Source of the DNA: Intestinibacter bartlettii
GTDB taxonomy: Bacteria > Bacillota > Clostridia > Peptostreptococcales > Peptostreptococcaceae
Length of the DNA: 64,000 bases
Reading direction: 5' to 3'
NCBI RefSeq assembly: GCF_018917435.1
Contig: NZ_JAHLOQ010000003.1
Coordinates: 1 to 64,000 of the forward strand
Shown here: positions 26,826-35,095 of the stretch, in pieces
Layout: every line of letters starts with the position of its first letter
How positions within the stretch are numbered: position 1 is the first letter of the stretch
The notes under the pieces: model-generated
Database searches by the model: none
Seen by the model: only the letters and a program-made list of their open reading frames with translations
Told to the model about the DNA's origin: nothing
Made by a program: the position numbers and the translations under genes

Positions 26826-26862
26826 TAAAAAAACCCCCTGATTTTTCAGAGGGTTTTTATTG
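26826..26862 (-). terminator. intrinsic terminator of the asp23 gene
   Basis: Stem AAAACCCTCTGA with TCAGGGGGTTTT and a T run on the minus strand, located between asp23 and nusB. Confidence 0.88.
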
Positions 26863-26863
26863 C

Positions 26864-27340
26864 TTACTCTGCTATTGTTATTTCATCGTCTTCATCATTT
26901 TCTTCAGATTTTGATGCTTTTTTAGCTTCTTTTGCTAATCTAGCTTCTTCTTTTTTTGCAGCTTTAGCTAATTTAGCCTCTTCTCTTTTTTGTGCTTTTG
27001 CTTCTTCTTTTTCTGCCTTTTCTTTATAGAAAGTAATTCCTTGTACATGTACATTAACAGTTGATACTTCTAATCCAGTCATTGTTTCTACAGTATTTTT
27101 AACATTTTCTTGTATTTTGAAAGCTGTATCTGGTATAGATTCTCCAAATTCAATATTAACATATATATCTAATACTATTTGTTCTTCATCTATTTGAATT
27201 TTCACACCATTATTTTTAAGTAATTTATCAGTTATTGTAGTTATTGTTTCTACATTTTCAACCTCTAAAGCTGCTAAACCAGCTATAGTTACTATAACAT
27301 CATTTGATATTTTAACTTGTCCTAAATTATTATTTTCCAT
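26864..27340 (-). CDS. Asp23/Gls24 family envelope stress protein with charged tail
   Basis: 158-residue protein. Residues 1-106 are a normal Asp23 domain (ISNDVIVTIAGLAALEVENV, VNVHVQGITF). The remaining 50 residues are a low-complexity K/E/A-rich helical tail ending in an acidic stretch, unusual for the family. Asp23 proteins of Firmicutes are membrane-associated envelope homeostasis factors. It sits between the spoIIIA operon and nusB, the same place as yqhY in Bacillus, has its own promoter (27379-27407) and ends in a terminator. Confidence 0.88.
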   Translation of the reverse strand: MENNNLGQVKISNDVIVTIAGLAALEVENVETITTITDKLLKNNGVKIQIDEEQIVLDIYVNIEFGESIPDTAFKIQENVKNTVETMTGLEVSTVNVHVQGITFYKEKAEKEEAKAQKREEAKLAKAAKKEEARLAKEAKKASKSEENDEDDEITIAE

Positions 27341-27378
27341 GACACACTACCCCCTATTCTTAGGTTATTATTTCTTAT

Positions 27379-27407
27379 ATAATATCAAATACTTATATAA
27401 TTTGCAA
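27379..27407 (-). promoter_or_regulatory. sigma-A-type promoter of asp23
   Basis: TTGCAA and TATTAT on the minus strand are separated by 17 nt and lie about 40 nt upstream of the asp23 start. The spoIIIAH stop is upstream of it, so asp23 can be expressed independently of the spoIIIA operon. Confidence 0.55.
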
Positions 27408-27467
27408 GAAATAAGACTTAATTTTATTATAAACCCATTCTTATCTATTTATTCTAAAATTTATAAA

Positions 27468-28157
27468 TTATCTATTGTTTGTAAGTTTTATATTTTCTCT
27501 GCTAATTCCAGATTGATTTGAAACTATATCAAATATTTTAGTTGCATCATTTTGTGTTATTTCTTCCATATTTACTACTACATTTACCTTGTCTCCATCT
27601 ATAAATACTATTGCTTCATCATAGCCTTTAGCTAAAAGTAAATTTTCTATTTGTAATTCTGTATCACAGTTTTTAACTATTTCAACTTTCATATTTGACG
27701 CTTCTACTTTTGCTTGATCTGCTGTAGATGGATTGTTTATTATTTCATTTAATTGTTCTGTAAGTTGATTTCTTTGTTTTTCTCTAGTCATTTTCATATC
27801 TACTATATATGTATCACTATTTATATTTTCTTTAGAGTTTAATGTTTTTTCTATCTCTTTACTTGTTTCTTTTGCTAAACTTTCCACATCGTTATCTTCA
27901 GTAGTAGTTTCTTTAGCTTTATTAACATCTTCTTTTTCTTTACTTTCAACTGTAACTTTGCCATCTATACTATCTACAAGAGTACTCTCCTTGTCTGAAG
28001 AATTTTTATCTATTTGAGCTTGTTCATAAGCCTTAAATTCATCTGAAACACTTAATGTTGAGTCTTTACTAAGTTGATAATTAACTACACCAACTGCAAT
28101 TAACATCAAACTCAATGACAAAACCACAAATCCCCTATTTTTATAATTAAATTTCAT
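27468..28157 (-). CDS. spoIIIAH: stage III sporulation protein AH
   Basis: 229-residue protein with an N-terminal membrane span (VVLSLSLMLIAVGVVNYQL) and a forespore-facing domain. A Lys/Glu/Asp-rich linker (residues 35-110) leads to the ring-forming fold (LAKGYDEAIVFIDGDKVNVV). SpoIIIAH pairs with forespore SpoIIQ to bridge the two membranes during engulfment. Last gene of the spoIIIA operon. Start is the ATG with GGGGGG upstream; a TTG directly before it is also in frame. Confidence 0.9.
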   Translation of the reverse strand: MKFNYKNRGFVVLSLSLMLIAVGVVNYQLSKDSTLSVSDEFKAYEQAQIDKNSSDKESTLVDSIDGKVTVESKEKEDVNKAKETTTEDNDVESLAKETSKEIEKTLNSKENINSDTYIVDMKMTREKQRNQLTEQLNEIINNPSTADQAKVEASNMKVEIVKNCDTELQIENLLLAKGYDEAIVFIDGDKVNVVVNMEEITQNDATKIFDIVSNQSGISRENIKLTNNR

Positions 28158-28192
28158 CAAATCCCCCCTATTTTTTAACGAAAAAGATTTTA

Positions 28193-28759
28193 TTATTTGG
28201 CATAAACTTCAACTTGATGTCCTGATATTTGAAGCGCTGTTTGAACAGCTTCATACAATGTTTGTTTTACTTGAGCATCTTTTGCCCCACTTGCTACTAC
28301 TAAAACACCTTTTATCTTTGCTTCCTTAGTTTTTATTACTATCGGATTAGAAGAGTCAGAGGTCACTAGAGTTTTATTTTCGCTAGATGTTTCAACTGTT
28401 CTTTCTCCACCCGAAGAATCTGTCTCTGAAGTAGTTTCTTTTGTAGCACTTGAGTTATATGCAGGTTCTATTTCTTCACTATTATCATATGTAATCATAA
28501 CAGATACATCTCCAGAACCATTAATCTCTTGTAAAATTGCTGTAAGTTGTTTTTCTAAATCATCTTTTTCGCTACTTACTTTGCTATCTCCTTCTTCATT
28601 TTGTTTAGCAACACTTTCTTCTTGATTAGTTTTACTTGTTTCTTGTTTTCCTTGTAAAAAATTAATAGCTACTAAGCTTATTACACATAATGCTCCTATA
28701 ACTAATAAGCTTATTAACTTTTTCTTTTCCTTTTCATTAAAATTTATTTTTTTAAACAT
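28193..28759 (-). CDS. spoIIIAG: stage III sporulation protein AG
   Basis: 188-residue protein with one membrane span (LISLLVIGALCVISLVAINF) and a C-terminal ring-building motif-like domain (VKGVLVVASGAKDAQVKQTL-like). In Bacillus SpoIIIAG forms a large ring in the intermembrane space, part of the mother cell to forespore feeding channel. The middle (residues 38-75) is a charged linker. It lies between spoIIIAF and spoIIIAH. Confidence 0.9.
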   Translation of the reverse strand: MFKKINFNEKEKKKLISLLVIGALCVISLVAINFLQGKQETSKTNQEESVAKQNEEGDSKVSSEKDDLEKQLTAILQEINGSGDVSVMITYDNSEEIEPAYNSSATKETTSETDSSGGERTVETSSENKTLVTSDSSNPIVIKTKEAKIKGVLVVASGAKDAQVKQTLYEAVQTALQISGHQVEVYAK

Positions 28760-28773
28760 AAAACTCGCTCCTA

Positions 28774-29373
28774 TTAATCAATTTCAATTTTATCAACTGA
28801 TACTTCTAATATCTTTATCAGATCGTTTTTTAATTTATCTTCATTTTCACTTTTACTTTTTGCATTATTTTTAAAGACTTCGCTATCTTTGTCATTGTTA
28901 GTAGAGTCACTATTTTTTTCATTTTCTTCCTTTGAATTAGATTTATTATTTGATAAATTTAAATCTTCTTCACTATTTTTTTCTTTTATTTTAAGACTTT
29001 CTATATCTGTTCCATTAAAATCTATATCTTCTAGTTCATATCCATACTCATCTAATTTCATTTGAAGTACATCTTTTAAATTACTTTGATATTCTCCATC
29101 TAAATTTAGATTTTTATTAATATCCGCCAGTTCTTTATTAGTTTCAACATATCTTTCATTATAATCAGTCATAGATTTCAGAAGTTTATCTTCTAATGAG
29201 TCATCTGCTGATAGAAATCCTACAATTGGCGAGACTACTATAAATATAAATATAAAATTGCAAACTAAATTAATATAAGGTTTTAATTTACTTTCAGGAA
29301 GTACCATATCGACTATATTCATAATAAAAGCACCTATTAAGATACAGATTATCCAATTTTTAATCTTACTCAC
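28774..29373 (-). CDS. spoIIIAF: stage III sporulation protein AF
   Basis: 199-residue membrane protein with two N-terminal spans (IICILIGAFIMNIVDMVL and YINLVCNFIFIFIVVSPIV) followed by a charged, Ser/Asn/Lys-rich region. The family member contains a ring-building motif in the cytoplasmic or intermembrane domain. The GTG start at 29373 overlaps the only ribosome binding site (GGGGGTG); ATT at codon 4 is better spaced, so the true N-terminus is uncertain. Confidence 0.85.
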   Translation of the reverse strand: MSKIKNWIICILIGAFIMNIVDMVLPESKLKPYINLVCNFIFIFIVVSPIVGFLSADDSLEDKLLKSMTDYNERYVETNKELADINKNLNLDGEYQSNLKDVLQMKLDEYGYELEDIDFNGTDIESLKIKEKNSEEDLNLSNNKSNSKEENEKNSDSTNNDKDSEVFKNNAKSKSENEDKLKNDLIKILEVSVDKIEID

Positions 29374-29431
29374 CCCCTATATAAATTTTATATCGTTCAA
29401 ACTCTTTAAGTTTTATTTTTATAATCATAAA

Positions 29432-30631
29432 CTATGAAGTAATACTAAGTGATGTCAATATGCTTATAGTGACAAAGAACATTATAAGTACTGCTAACAC
29501 AGAAATTAAAATAACAGTCATAAGTTTAGCTGTTTCATCCATAAAAGAAGATATATTTTCTTCACCTATAGGTTCAACTATTGCAGCACCTATTTTATAT
29601 ACTAGAATTATTGAAAATATTTTTAATATAGGGATCAAACAAATTCCAACTAATAAAACAAGTCCAACTGCACCAAAAATATTCTTTATAAGAATAGAAG
29701 AAGATAACAATAAATCTACTGAATCAGATAGAAATCCTCCTATGACAGGTATAAAGCTTCCTACAGCAAATTTAGCACTTTTTACAGCAAACTTATCAAA
29801 GGATGTAACATATATTCCCTGTATTGATACAAGACCCAAATAAACTGTAAATGCTCCACCCACAATTACTACATTTGCTTTTTTAAGTAATTCCGAAAAT
29901 TTCTTTAGTTTTATATTTTTAGATAGATTATTTACAACTACTACACAAAACGCCAATGTTATAAGAGTAAAAATTACATTTTTAAAAATTATATTTATTA
30001 TAGAGGCACCTCCAACAAATACTGGTGATAATGTAGCAGACGTTGTTGTAAGCCCTCCTACGGCCATTAAGGATAATAATATTGGTATTATTATATTAAC
30101 TATGCTTATAATGCTATTTATAGTTTTATATGCAATTGATAATACATCTTTAAAATTTACTAAAACTAAAGTGACCATAGTTATAAAAATTATGTAGTTT
30201 ACAATTTTAGTGACTTGCCCTGATGAAAAAGAGCTCTCAAGACTTTTTAAAATTGAGGATAATAATGCTAAAACTATTATCATAGTAATTACTTTTAGAC
30301 TTGCTGTTAATTGATCTAGTACTAAGCTTTTTAAATTTTCTCTATTTATTAAATCAGAAAGCTTAGCATTTCCTTTTATTAAATCTTTTGCAAATTGTTT
30401 TAAATTTATGTTTTTAAAGAGCTCATTATCTTTTAATTCTTCTTCTAACTGACTTATATTGATTTTTTCTAATTGTTTATTTATGTAATTTTGAGATGTT
30501 TCATCTGATACTTCGTATTTTTCGTTATTTAACTCATTGTTATTTTTATTATTCTGATCTGCAAAACTTATATTATTCATAGAGATTATAAAAAATAAAA
30601 CTGTTAAAACTAGTATTAATTTATTTTTCAT
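29432..30631 (-). CDS. spoIIIAE: stage III sporulation protein AE
   Basis: 399-residue polytopic protein. A signal peptide (MKNKLILVLTVLFFIISMNN) precedes a charged extracellular segment and about seven hydrophobic spans, including the conserved GGASIINIIFKNVIFTL and PVIGGFLSDSVDLLLSS. SpoIIIAE is the largest membrane component of the SpoIIIA complex and is thought to work with SpoIIIAA. Start is the ATG after AGGAG (7 nt), overlapping the end of spoIIIAD. Confidence 0.92.
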   Translation of the reverse strand: MKNKLILVLTVLFFIISMNNISFADQNNKNNNELNNEKYEVSDETSQNYINKQLEKINISQLEEELKDNELFKNINLKQFAKDLIKGNAKLSDLINRENLKSLVLDQLTASLKVITMIIVLALLSSILKSLESSFSSGQVTKIVNYIIFITMVTLVLVNFKDVLSIAYKTINSIISIVNIIIPILLSLMAVGGLTTTSATLSPVFVGGASIINIIFKNVIFTLITLAFCVVVVNNLSKNIKLKKFSELLKKANVVIVGGAFTVYLGLVSIQGIYVTSFDKFAVKSAKFAVGSFIPVIGGFLSDSVDLLLSSSILIKNIFGAVGLVLLVGICLIPILKIFSIILVYKIGAAIVEPIGEENISSFMDETAKLMTVILISVLAVLIMFFVTISILTSLSITS

Positions 30632-30641
30632 AATTTTTCTC

Positions 30642-31028
30642 CTAAGGTATAATCCCAATTATTGCATCTATTATCGATAAAAGTATTGGGAAAGACATAC
30701 TCATAATTATAATTTTTCCACCAAACTCTAATTTGGAAGCTATATTATTTTCACCACAATCTTTGCAAAGCGATACAGCAAACTCCATTATATAGGCTAT
30801 CCCTATTAACTTTATTATTAATGATATGTACATTGATGGTATATTTGCCCTATCTGCTAATTTATTTATTTCTTCTACTATAAAATTTAATTTTAAAATT
30901 ACAGATAGAAGTATTATTACCCCCGCAGTAATTGCTATAAAATTTGCAAACTCTGGTCTGTCTTTTTTTATAAATAAACAAAGTATGGTTGATATTATGG
31001 CAATTCCGATTATTTGGATTATCTCCAA
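30642..31028 (-). CDS. spoIIIAD: stage III sporulation protein AD
   Basis: 128-residue membrane protein with three to four spans, matching SpoIIIAD size. Conserved text includes DRPEFANFIAITAGVIILL and MYISLIIKLIGIAYIMEFA. Start is TTG, 7 nt after GGAGG. It lies between spoIIIAC and spoIIIAE and is a type II-secretion-like membrane component of the feeding complex. Confidence 0.9.
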   Translation of the reverse strand: MEIIQIIGIAIISTILCLFIKKDRPEFANFIAITAGVIILLSVILKLNFIVEEINKLADRANIPSMYISLIIKLIGIAYIMEFAVSLCKDCGENNIASKLEFGGKIIIMSMSFPILLSIIDAIIGIIP

Positions 31029-31071
31029 AATACCACCTCCATTTTATTTTTCTGTTGTAAATTAATTATTT

Positions 31072-31269
31072 TTAATATAGTTTAAACATTGTTCTAACTG
31101 TATTAAATAAATCACTTATTTCACCTATTACAAGACCAAGAACAATGACTACACCCGCTAGTGTTGTAAGTGTTGCCCAATCACTTCTATCAACCTTACT
31201 TAAAATCATATTCAAAACTGATATTAAAATCCCCACACCTGCTACTTTAAATATTAAAGTTATATCCAT
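31072..31269 (-). CDS. spoIIIAC: stage III sporulation protein AC
   Basis: 65-residue two-span membrane protein (MDITLIFKVAGVGILISVL, ATLTTLAGVVIVLGLVIG), the size of Bacillus SpoIIIAC (68). The ATG has AGGAG 8 nt upstream; the longer reading from 31305 begins in the spoIIIAB end and has no site. Confidence 0.9.
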   Translation of the reverse strand: MDITLIFKVAGVGILISVLNMILSKVDRSDWATLTTLAGVVIVLGLVIGEISDLFNTVRTMFKLY

Positions 31270-31280
31270 ACTCTCATCTC

Positions 31281-31802
31281 CTAAATTAAAATTATCCCTA
31301 TACATATTCCACTAAATGTTATTAGCTTTTTATAGAGATTACCCTTGTTTTTTATATCCTCTTTACTTTCTATAGTTAGCTTTTTCAAATTTTCTACAGT
31401 TAAATCTATAAGTCTCTCCTGAGATTCAACTTCACTTTTACCAAGTGATAAAATTAGTTTTTTAAATTCTTCGATTTCATTTTCTTTTAAATATGTATTT
31501 TTATATAAAATATCTACTGTATCATTTAAAATCTCATCTATAGTTTTTCCATCTTCTTTTGCGAGACCATCAGCAAACTTTAAGAAAAATTCACTAAAAT
31601 CATATTCATCTTTTAATGATATATTTCTAAATATTTCTTCTAGTGTGTACATTCCAAAAGCCAAGTCCATTCTCATTATCTCTAAAACTCTAATTAAATC
31701 ATTTAATTGTTTGTGTCTTTTTATATATCTTTTAGATATATCTTCTCCTACTAAATAGCTGCATCCAATTAACATTCCTACTAATATTATTTTAATTTCC
31801 AA
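31281..31802 (-). CDS. spoIIIAB: stage III sporulation protein AB
   Basis: 173-residue GspF-like protein with short N-terminal (IKIILVGMLIGCSYLVGE) and C-terminal (LITFSGICIGIILI) spans and a helical middle domain. TTG at 31802 is chosen: it overlaps the spoIIIAA stop, has AGAGATGG upstream and gives the normal length; an ATG nine codons earlier has no ribosome binding site. Confidence 0.88.
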   Translation of the reverse strand: MEIKIILVGMLIGCSYLVGEDISKRYIKRHKQLNDLIRVLEIMRMDLAFGMYTLEEIFRNISLKDEYDFSEFFLKFADGLAKEDGKTIDEILNDTVDILYKNTYLKENEIEEFKKLILSLGKSEVESQERLIDLTVENLKKLTIESKEDIKNKGNLYKKLITFSGICIGIILI

Positions 31803-32757
31803 AATACCATCTCTTTTCATGTAAATCATAAATTTTTTCTACTGTACCTGGTCCATTTCTAGAAGATAATATTATAGCTTTTCTAAATAACTCTCCATCT
31901 AATAATCTTCTCAATTCCTTTCTATTTTGGATATCTTCAATAGAATCACCATGTACTGTTGTTATTAGGCTTACACCGCCATTTAAAGCCGTATAGAGGG
32001 CTTTTATTTCCTTTTCACTACCTATTTCATCTGTTACTATTACATCCGGCGACATTGATCTTAAAACCATCATTATTCCCAAGTCCTTTGGACAAGTCTC
32101 CATAATATCTGTCCTAATACCAACATCTAATTGAGGTACCCCCATACAGGAGCCTCCTATTTCATTTCTTTCATCTATTAATGCTACTTTTGCTCCGTTA
32201 AATCCATATTCTCTATTCCCATTACTTATGTTTCTGACTATGTCTCTTAAAATAGTCGTCTTACCACATTGAGGTGGAGAAATAATAATTGTATTATTTA
32301 TTTGATTTTTATTTTTTATTACGTGTTGTAGTATCTTTTTAGAACAACCTTTAATCTCTCTAGATACTCTTATATTAAGTGAGGAAATATGTTTAATATT
32401 TTTTACTTGTCCATTTTCTATTATTACCTTCCCTACTATTCCTATTCTGTGGCCCCCTCTTAATGTTATAAACCCTTTTTTAATATCATCCATAAATGAA
32501 TGTACAGAGTATTTACATATAATCTGAAATGTCTCTTCTATATCCTCTTTTGTGACTACATAAGGATATCTCATATTTAACTCTAAATCTTCAGTCTTAT
32601 CATTATAGAAATAATCTTTAGAATCACCATTTATTATTAATGGTTTATTCACTCTAAGCCTGATTTCTTCAATATTTATGGAGTTATTATTTATGTTTTT
32701 TATCTTTTTTCGCAAATTAAGCGATAGTGAATTAATTATTTCATCTGAAAGTTTCAT
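31792..32757 (-). CDS. spoIIIAA: stage III sporulation protein AA, secretion-type ATPase
   Basis: 321-residue ATPase related to type II/IV secretion motors. Walker A is PPQCGKTTILRDI near residue 160; the Walker B region reads GVSLITTVHGDSIEDI with DVIVTDEIGSEKE before it. SpoIIIAA drives the mother-cell side of the feeding channel. It is the first gene of the complete spoIIIAA-AH operon, expected to be under sigma-E, though no convincing promoter match was found in the 85 nt between the plsX terminator and this gene. AAGGAGGG precedes the ATG. Confidence 0.95.
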   Translation of the reverse strand: MKLSDEIINSLSLNLRKKIKNINNNSINIEEIRLRVNKPLIINGDSKDYFYNDKTEDLELNMRYPYVVTKEDIEETFQIICKYSVHSFMDDIKKGFITLRGGHRIGIVGKVIIENGQVKNIKHISSLNIRVSREIKGCSKKILQHVIKNKNQINNTIIISPPQCGKTTILRDIVRNISNGNREYGFNGAKVALIDERNEIGGSCMGVPQLDVGIRTDIMETCPKDLGIMMVLRSMSPDVIVTDEIGSEKEIKALYTALNGGVSLITTVHGDSIEDIQNRKELRRLLDGELFRKAIILSSRNGPGTVEKIYDLHEKRWYFGN

Positions 32758-32840
32758 AATATACCCTCCTTCTTGTTTATAAATATATATTTATTTGTGT
32801 TAAAAATTATTACTCTTATTATTAAGGTAATTTTTACATA

Positions 32841-32877
32841 AAAAAATCTCCCCTATTTTTTAGGAGAGATCTTTTTT
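32841..32877 (-). terminator. intrinsic terminator of plsX
   Basis: Minus strand ATCTCTCCTA pairs with TAGGGGAGAT, followed by seven T. It isolates the spoIIIA operon from plsX. Confidence 0.88.
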
Positions 32878-32917
32878 AATTTTATTTCATTTATATATAG
32901 ATATTATTATATTTTAT

Positions 32918-33955
32918 TTATTTTGTTTCTTTTTCTTCTTCATTTTTAGACTTTTCTTTTTCTGCTAATTCTTTAAGTACTTGTTCTATATCATTTACTA
33001 CATTTCCATTTGCAAATTTTATAGCTTGGTTGATTGCATTTTTTATAGCAAATGCATTAGAACTACCGTGTGCTTTTATTACACCACCCTTAACACCTAA
33101 AAGTGGCGCTCCACCGTATTCAGTATAGTCCATCATAGCTTTTATCTCTTTAAAGTTATCTTTAAGCATTAAAGCCCCTATTTTCCCTTTAAATGATGTC
33201 ATAAATGTTTCTTTCATCAATTTCATTAAACTCATTGCTACACCTTCACAAGATTTTAAAAGTGTATTTCCTGTGAATCCATCACATATTAAAGCATCAC
33301 ACACTGAGTTTATTACATCTCTGGCTTCTACATTACCAACAAAGTTTAAATCTAAATCTTTAAGTTCATAATAAGCCTCTTTTACAAGCTCATTACCTTT
33401 ACCTTCTTCTGTACCTATATTAGCAAGGCCTATTCTTGGATTTTCTATTCCTAAAACTTTTCTTAAATATATATCACTCATAAAAGCAAATTGTGTTAAG
33501 TTTTTAGGTTTACAATCAGCATTAGCACCTCCATCAGCAAGAAGTGTTATTCCTCCTTTTATATTAGGAAGGCCTGGACATAAACAAGGTCTATCGATTC
33601 CTTTTATTCTTCCTACAACTAATGTTCCACCAGCTAATAAAGCTCCTGTGCTTCCTGCTGAAACTATAGCATCAGCTTTTTTATTTTTGACTAAATTTAA
33701 TGCTACAACCATTGAAGAATCTTTTTTACGTCTTACTGCCATTACTGGTTTATCTTCATTTTCAATTATTTCAGTAGTATGTATTATTTCTAGTTTACTT
33801 TTATCGTAAGTCTTTGATTCTAATTCTTTTTCTATTTGGGCCTTATCACCTGTTAAAATAACATCTACACCATATTCATTTATAGCAAGTACAGCACCCT
33901 CTACAGTGGCTTGAGGAGCATTATCTCCACCCATTGCGTCTATTACTATTTTCAT
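32918..33955 (-). CDS. plsX: phosphate acyltransferase PlsX
   Basis: 345-residue PlsX, which makes acyl-phosphate from acyl-ACP for phospholipid synthesis. Signature segments are IDAMGGDNAPQATVEGAV at the N-terminus, VSAGSTGALLAGG, and ALICDGFTGNTLLKSCEG. The order yceD-rpmF-plsX is conserved in Firmicutes, but fapR, often adjacent, is missing here. GGGAGG precedes the ATG. The C-terminus ends in a Lys/Glu-rich tail. Confidence 0.95.
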   Translation of the reverse strand: MKIVIDAMGGDNAPQATVEGAVLAINEYGVDVILTGDKAQIEKELESKTYDKSKLEIIHTTEIIENEDKPVMAVRRKKDSSMVVALNLVKNKKADAIVSAGSTGALLAGGTLVVGRIKGIDRPCLCPGLPNIKGGITLLADGGANADCKPKNLTQFAFMSDIYLRKVLGIENPRIGLANIGTEEGKGNELVKEAYYELKDLDLNFVGNVEARDVINSVCDALICDGFTGNTLLKSCEGVAMSLMKLMKETFMTSFKGKIGALMLKDNFKEIKAMMDYTEYGGAPLLGVKGGVIKAHGSSNAFAIKNAINQAIKFANGNVVNDIEQVLKELAEKEKSKNEEEKETK

Positions 33956-34137
33956 ACGTTCCTCCCTTTCAAAATCTTTTATTAAAGATATATTATTTCC
34001 ATATTTTTATATAATAATTATTTTAATTATAAATATGTACTGTATTTTACATAATTATAGAGGAGTATTTTATTTTTTACTCCTTATATATTTTAACATA
34101 AGAATTTATCTACTATAATATTATAACTTATATTTTT

Positions 34138-34177
34138 ACAAAAAAAACATGTAGTATAAACTACATGTTTTTTTATA
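34138..34177 (-). terminator. terminator after rpmF
   Basis: Stem AAACATGTAG with CTACATGTTT flanked by A and T runs, following the rpmF stop. Symmetry allows function on either strand. Confidence 0.8.
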
Positions 34178-34180
34178 TAA

Positions 34181-34357
34181 CTATTCAGCTACGATTTCTT
34201 TACCGTTGTAGTGTCCGCAAGATGGACAAACTCTATGTGGTAATTTTACATCATGACATTGTGGACACTCTACGAATCCTTTAACTGTCATTTTTGAATT
34301 AGCCGCTCTTCTCATTTTAGTTTTTGATTTAGCTGTTTTACGCTTAGGTACTGCCAT
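34181..34357 (-). CDS. rpmF: 50S ribosomal protein L32
   Basis: 58-residue L32. It begins [18 protein letters not shown] and contains the zinc ribbon pair CPQC and CPSC near residues 31-47. The ATG has AAGGAGG 10 nt upstream, which overlaps the yceD stop, giving translational coupling. The yceD-rpmF pair is conserved across bacteria. Confidence 0.97.
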   Translation of the reverse strand: MAVPKRKTAKSKTKMRRAANSKMTVKGFVECPQCHDVKLPHRVCPSCGHYNGKEIVAE

Positions 34358-34370
34358 TTAAGCCACCTCC

Positions 34371-34901
34371 TTAATCATTTTTGAACAAATCTTTTAATTT
34401 AGCAAAACGTGGATCTATATGTTCCTCGTCACTTGCAGTTTCGCTACATGAGCAAGTTTCTTTATTTAAATTAGCTCCGCAGTTTGGACAAAGACCTTCA
34501 CAATCTTCTTTACAAAGAACTTTGTGAGGTAAATTGAAATCTAATGTTTGTTCTATTATTTTTACTAAATCTATTTCATCAGCATCAACAATAAAAGCAT
34601 CATAGTCTTCAAATTCATCTTCATCAAAATCTTCGCTAACTAAGAAACCATCAATGGTATAACTCATTGGTACTTCTACCGGCTCTAGACATCTAGAACA
34701 ATTATCTATTATGGTGAAATCTACATCAGCAAGTAGATGAACTTCATCTTTTGCATTTTTAGAAATTCTACCAACTAGGTTAATCGGTGAAGCCAATGTA
34801 TATGTGTTATCACAATAACTAATATTATCAATTTTTTGCGAAAAATTCAAGTCTATTTTACCAGTTTCTCTTTTATTTAACTCATTAAGACTAATTATCA
34901 T
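34371..34901 (-). CDS. yceD: DUF177 family protein YceD
   Basis: 176-residue YceD family protein. The family motif CSRCLEPVEVPM and the C-terminal Cys cluster CEGLCPNCGANLNKETCSC are present, suggesting metal binding in this form. YceD is linked to 23S rRNA maturation and is nearly always beside rpmF. ATG at 34901, six nt after GAGGTG, chosen over a GTG that overlaps that site. Confidence 0.88.
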   Translation of the reverse strand: MIISLNELNKRETGKIDLNFSQKIDNISYCDNTYTLASPINLVGRISKNAKDEVHLLADVDFTIIDNCSRCLEPVEVPMSYTIDGFLVSEDFDEDEFEDYDAFIVDADEIDLVKIIEQTLDFNLPHKVLCKEDCEGLCPNCGANLNKETCSCSETASDEEHIDPRFAKLKDLFKND

Positions 34902-35027
34902 ATTTTTCACCTCAACATATTACCAAATTTATTATACAAATAGGATTAATGTTTGTCAAGTATTTTTACTTGATAGTTATAATACTATTTTATACTAATT
35001 ATGAAAAAAAATCCTATACACATAATT

Positions 35028-35051
35028 TAAGGTAGGTTTTAGCCTACCTTA
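35028..35051 (-). terminator. hairpin 3' of ackA
   Basis: TAAGGTAGG pairs with CCTACCTTA around a six-base loop, about 45 nt after the ackA stop. On the minus strand it is followed by AAATTATG rather than a T run, so it may be a processing or weak termination site. Confidence 0.45.
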
Positions 35052-35095
35052 AACATTTATATTATAATCAATTTTGATAAATTATATAACTATAA

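Noticed and set aside
27367-27417. TTATTTCTT/AAGAAATAA inverted repeat after spoIIIAH as a terminator
   Set aside because: AT-only stem with a long loop and no T run; it overlaps the better supported asp23 promoter.
32758-32840. Possible sigma-E promoter of the spoIIIA operon
   Set aside because: CAAATAAAT and TAATAATA give only weak matches with uncertain spacing; not reported as a feature.
34061-34084. Inverted repeat AGGAGTA/TACTCCT upstream of plsX
   Set aside because: Only 7 bp with a T-rich loop; no FapR-site similarity and no terminator tail, so no function can be supported.
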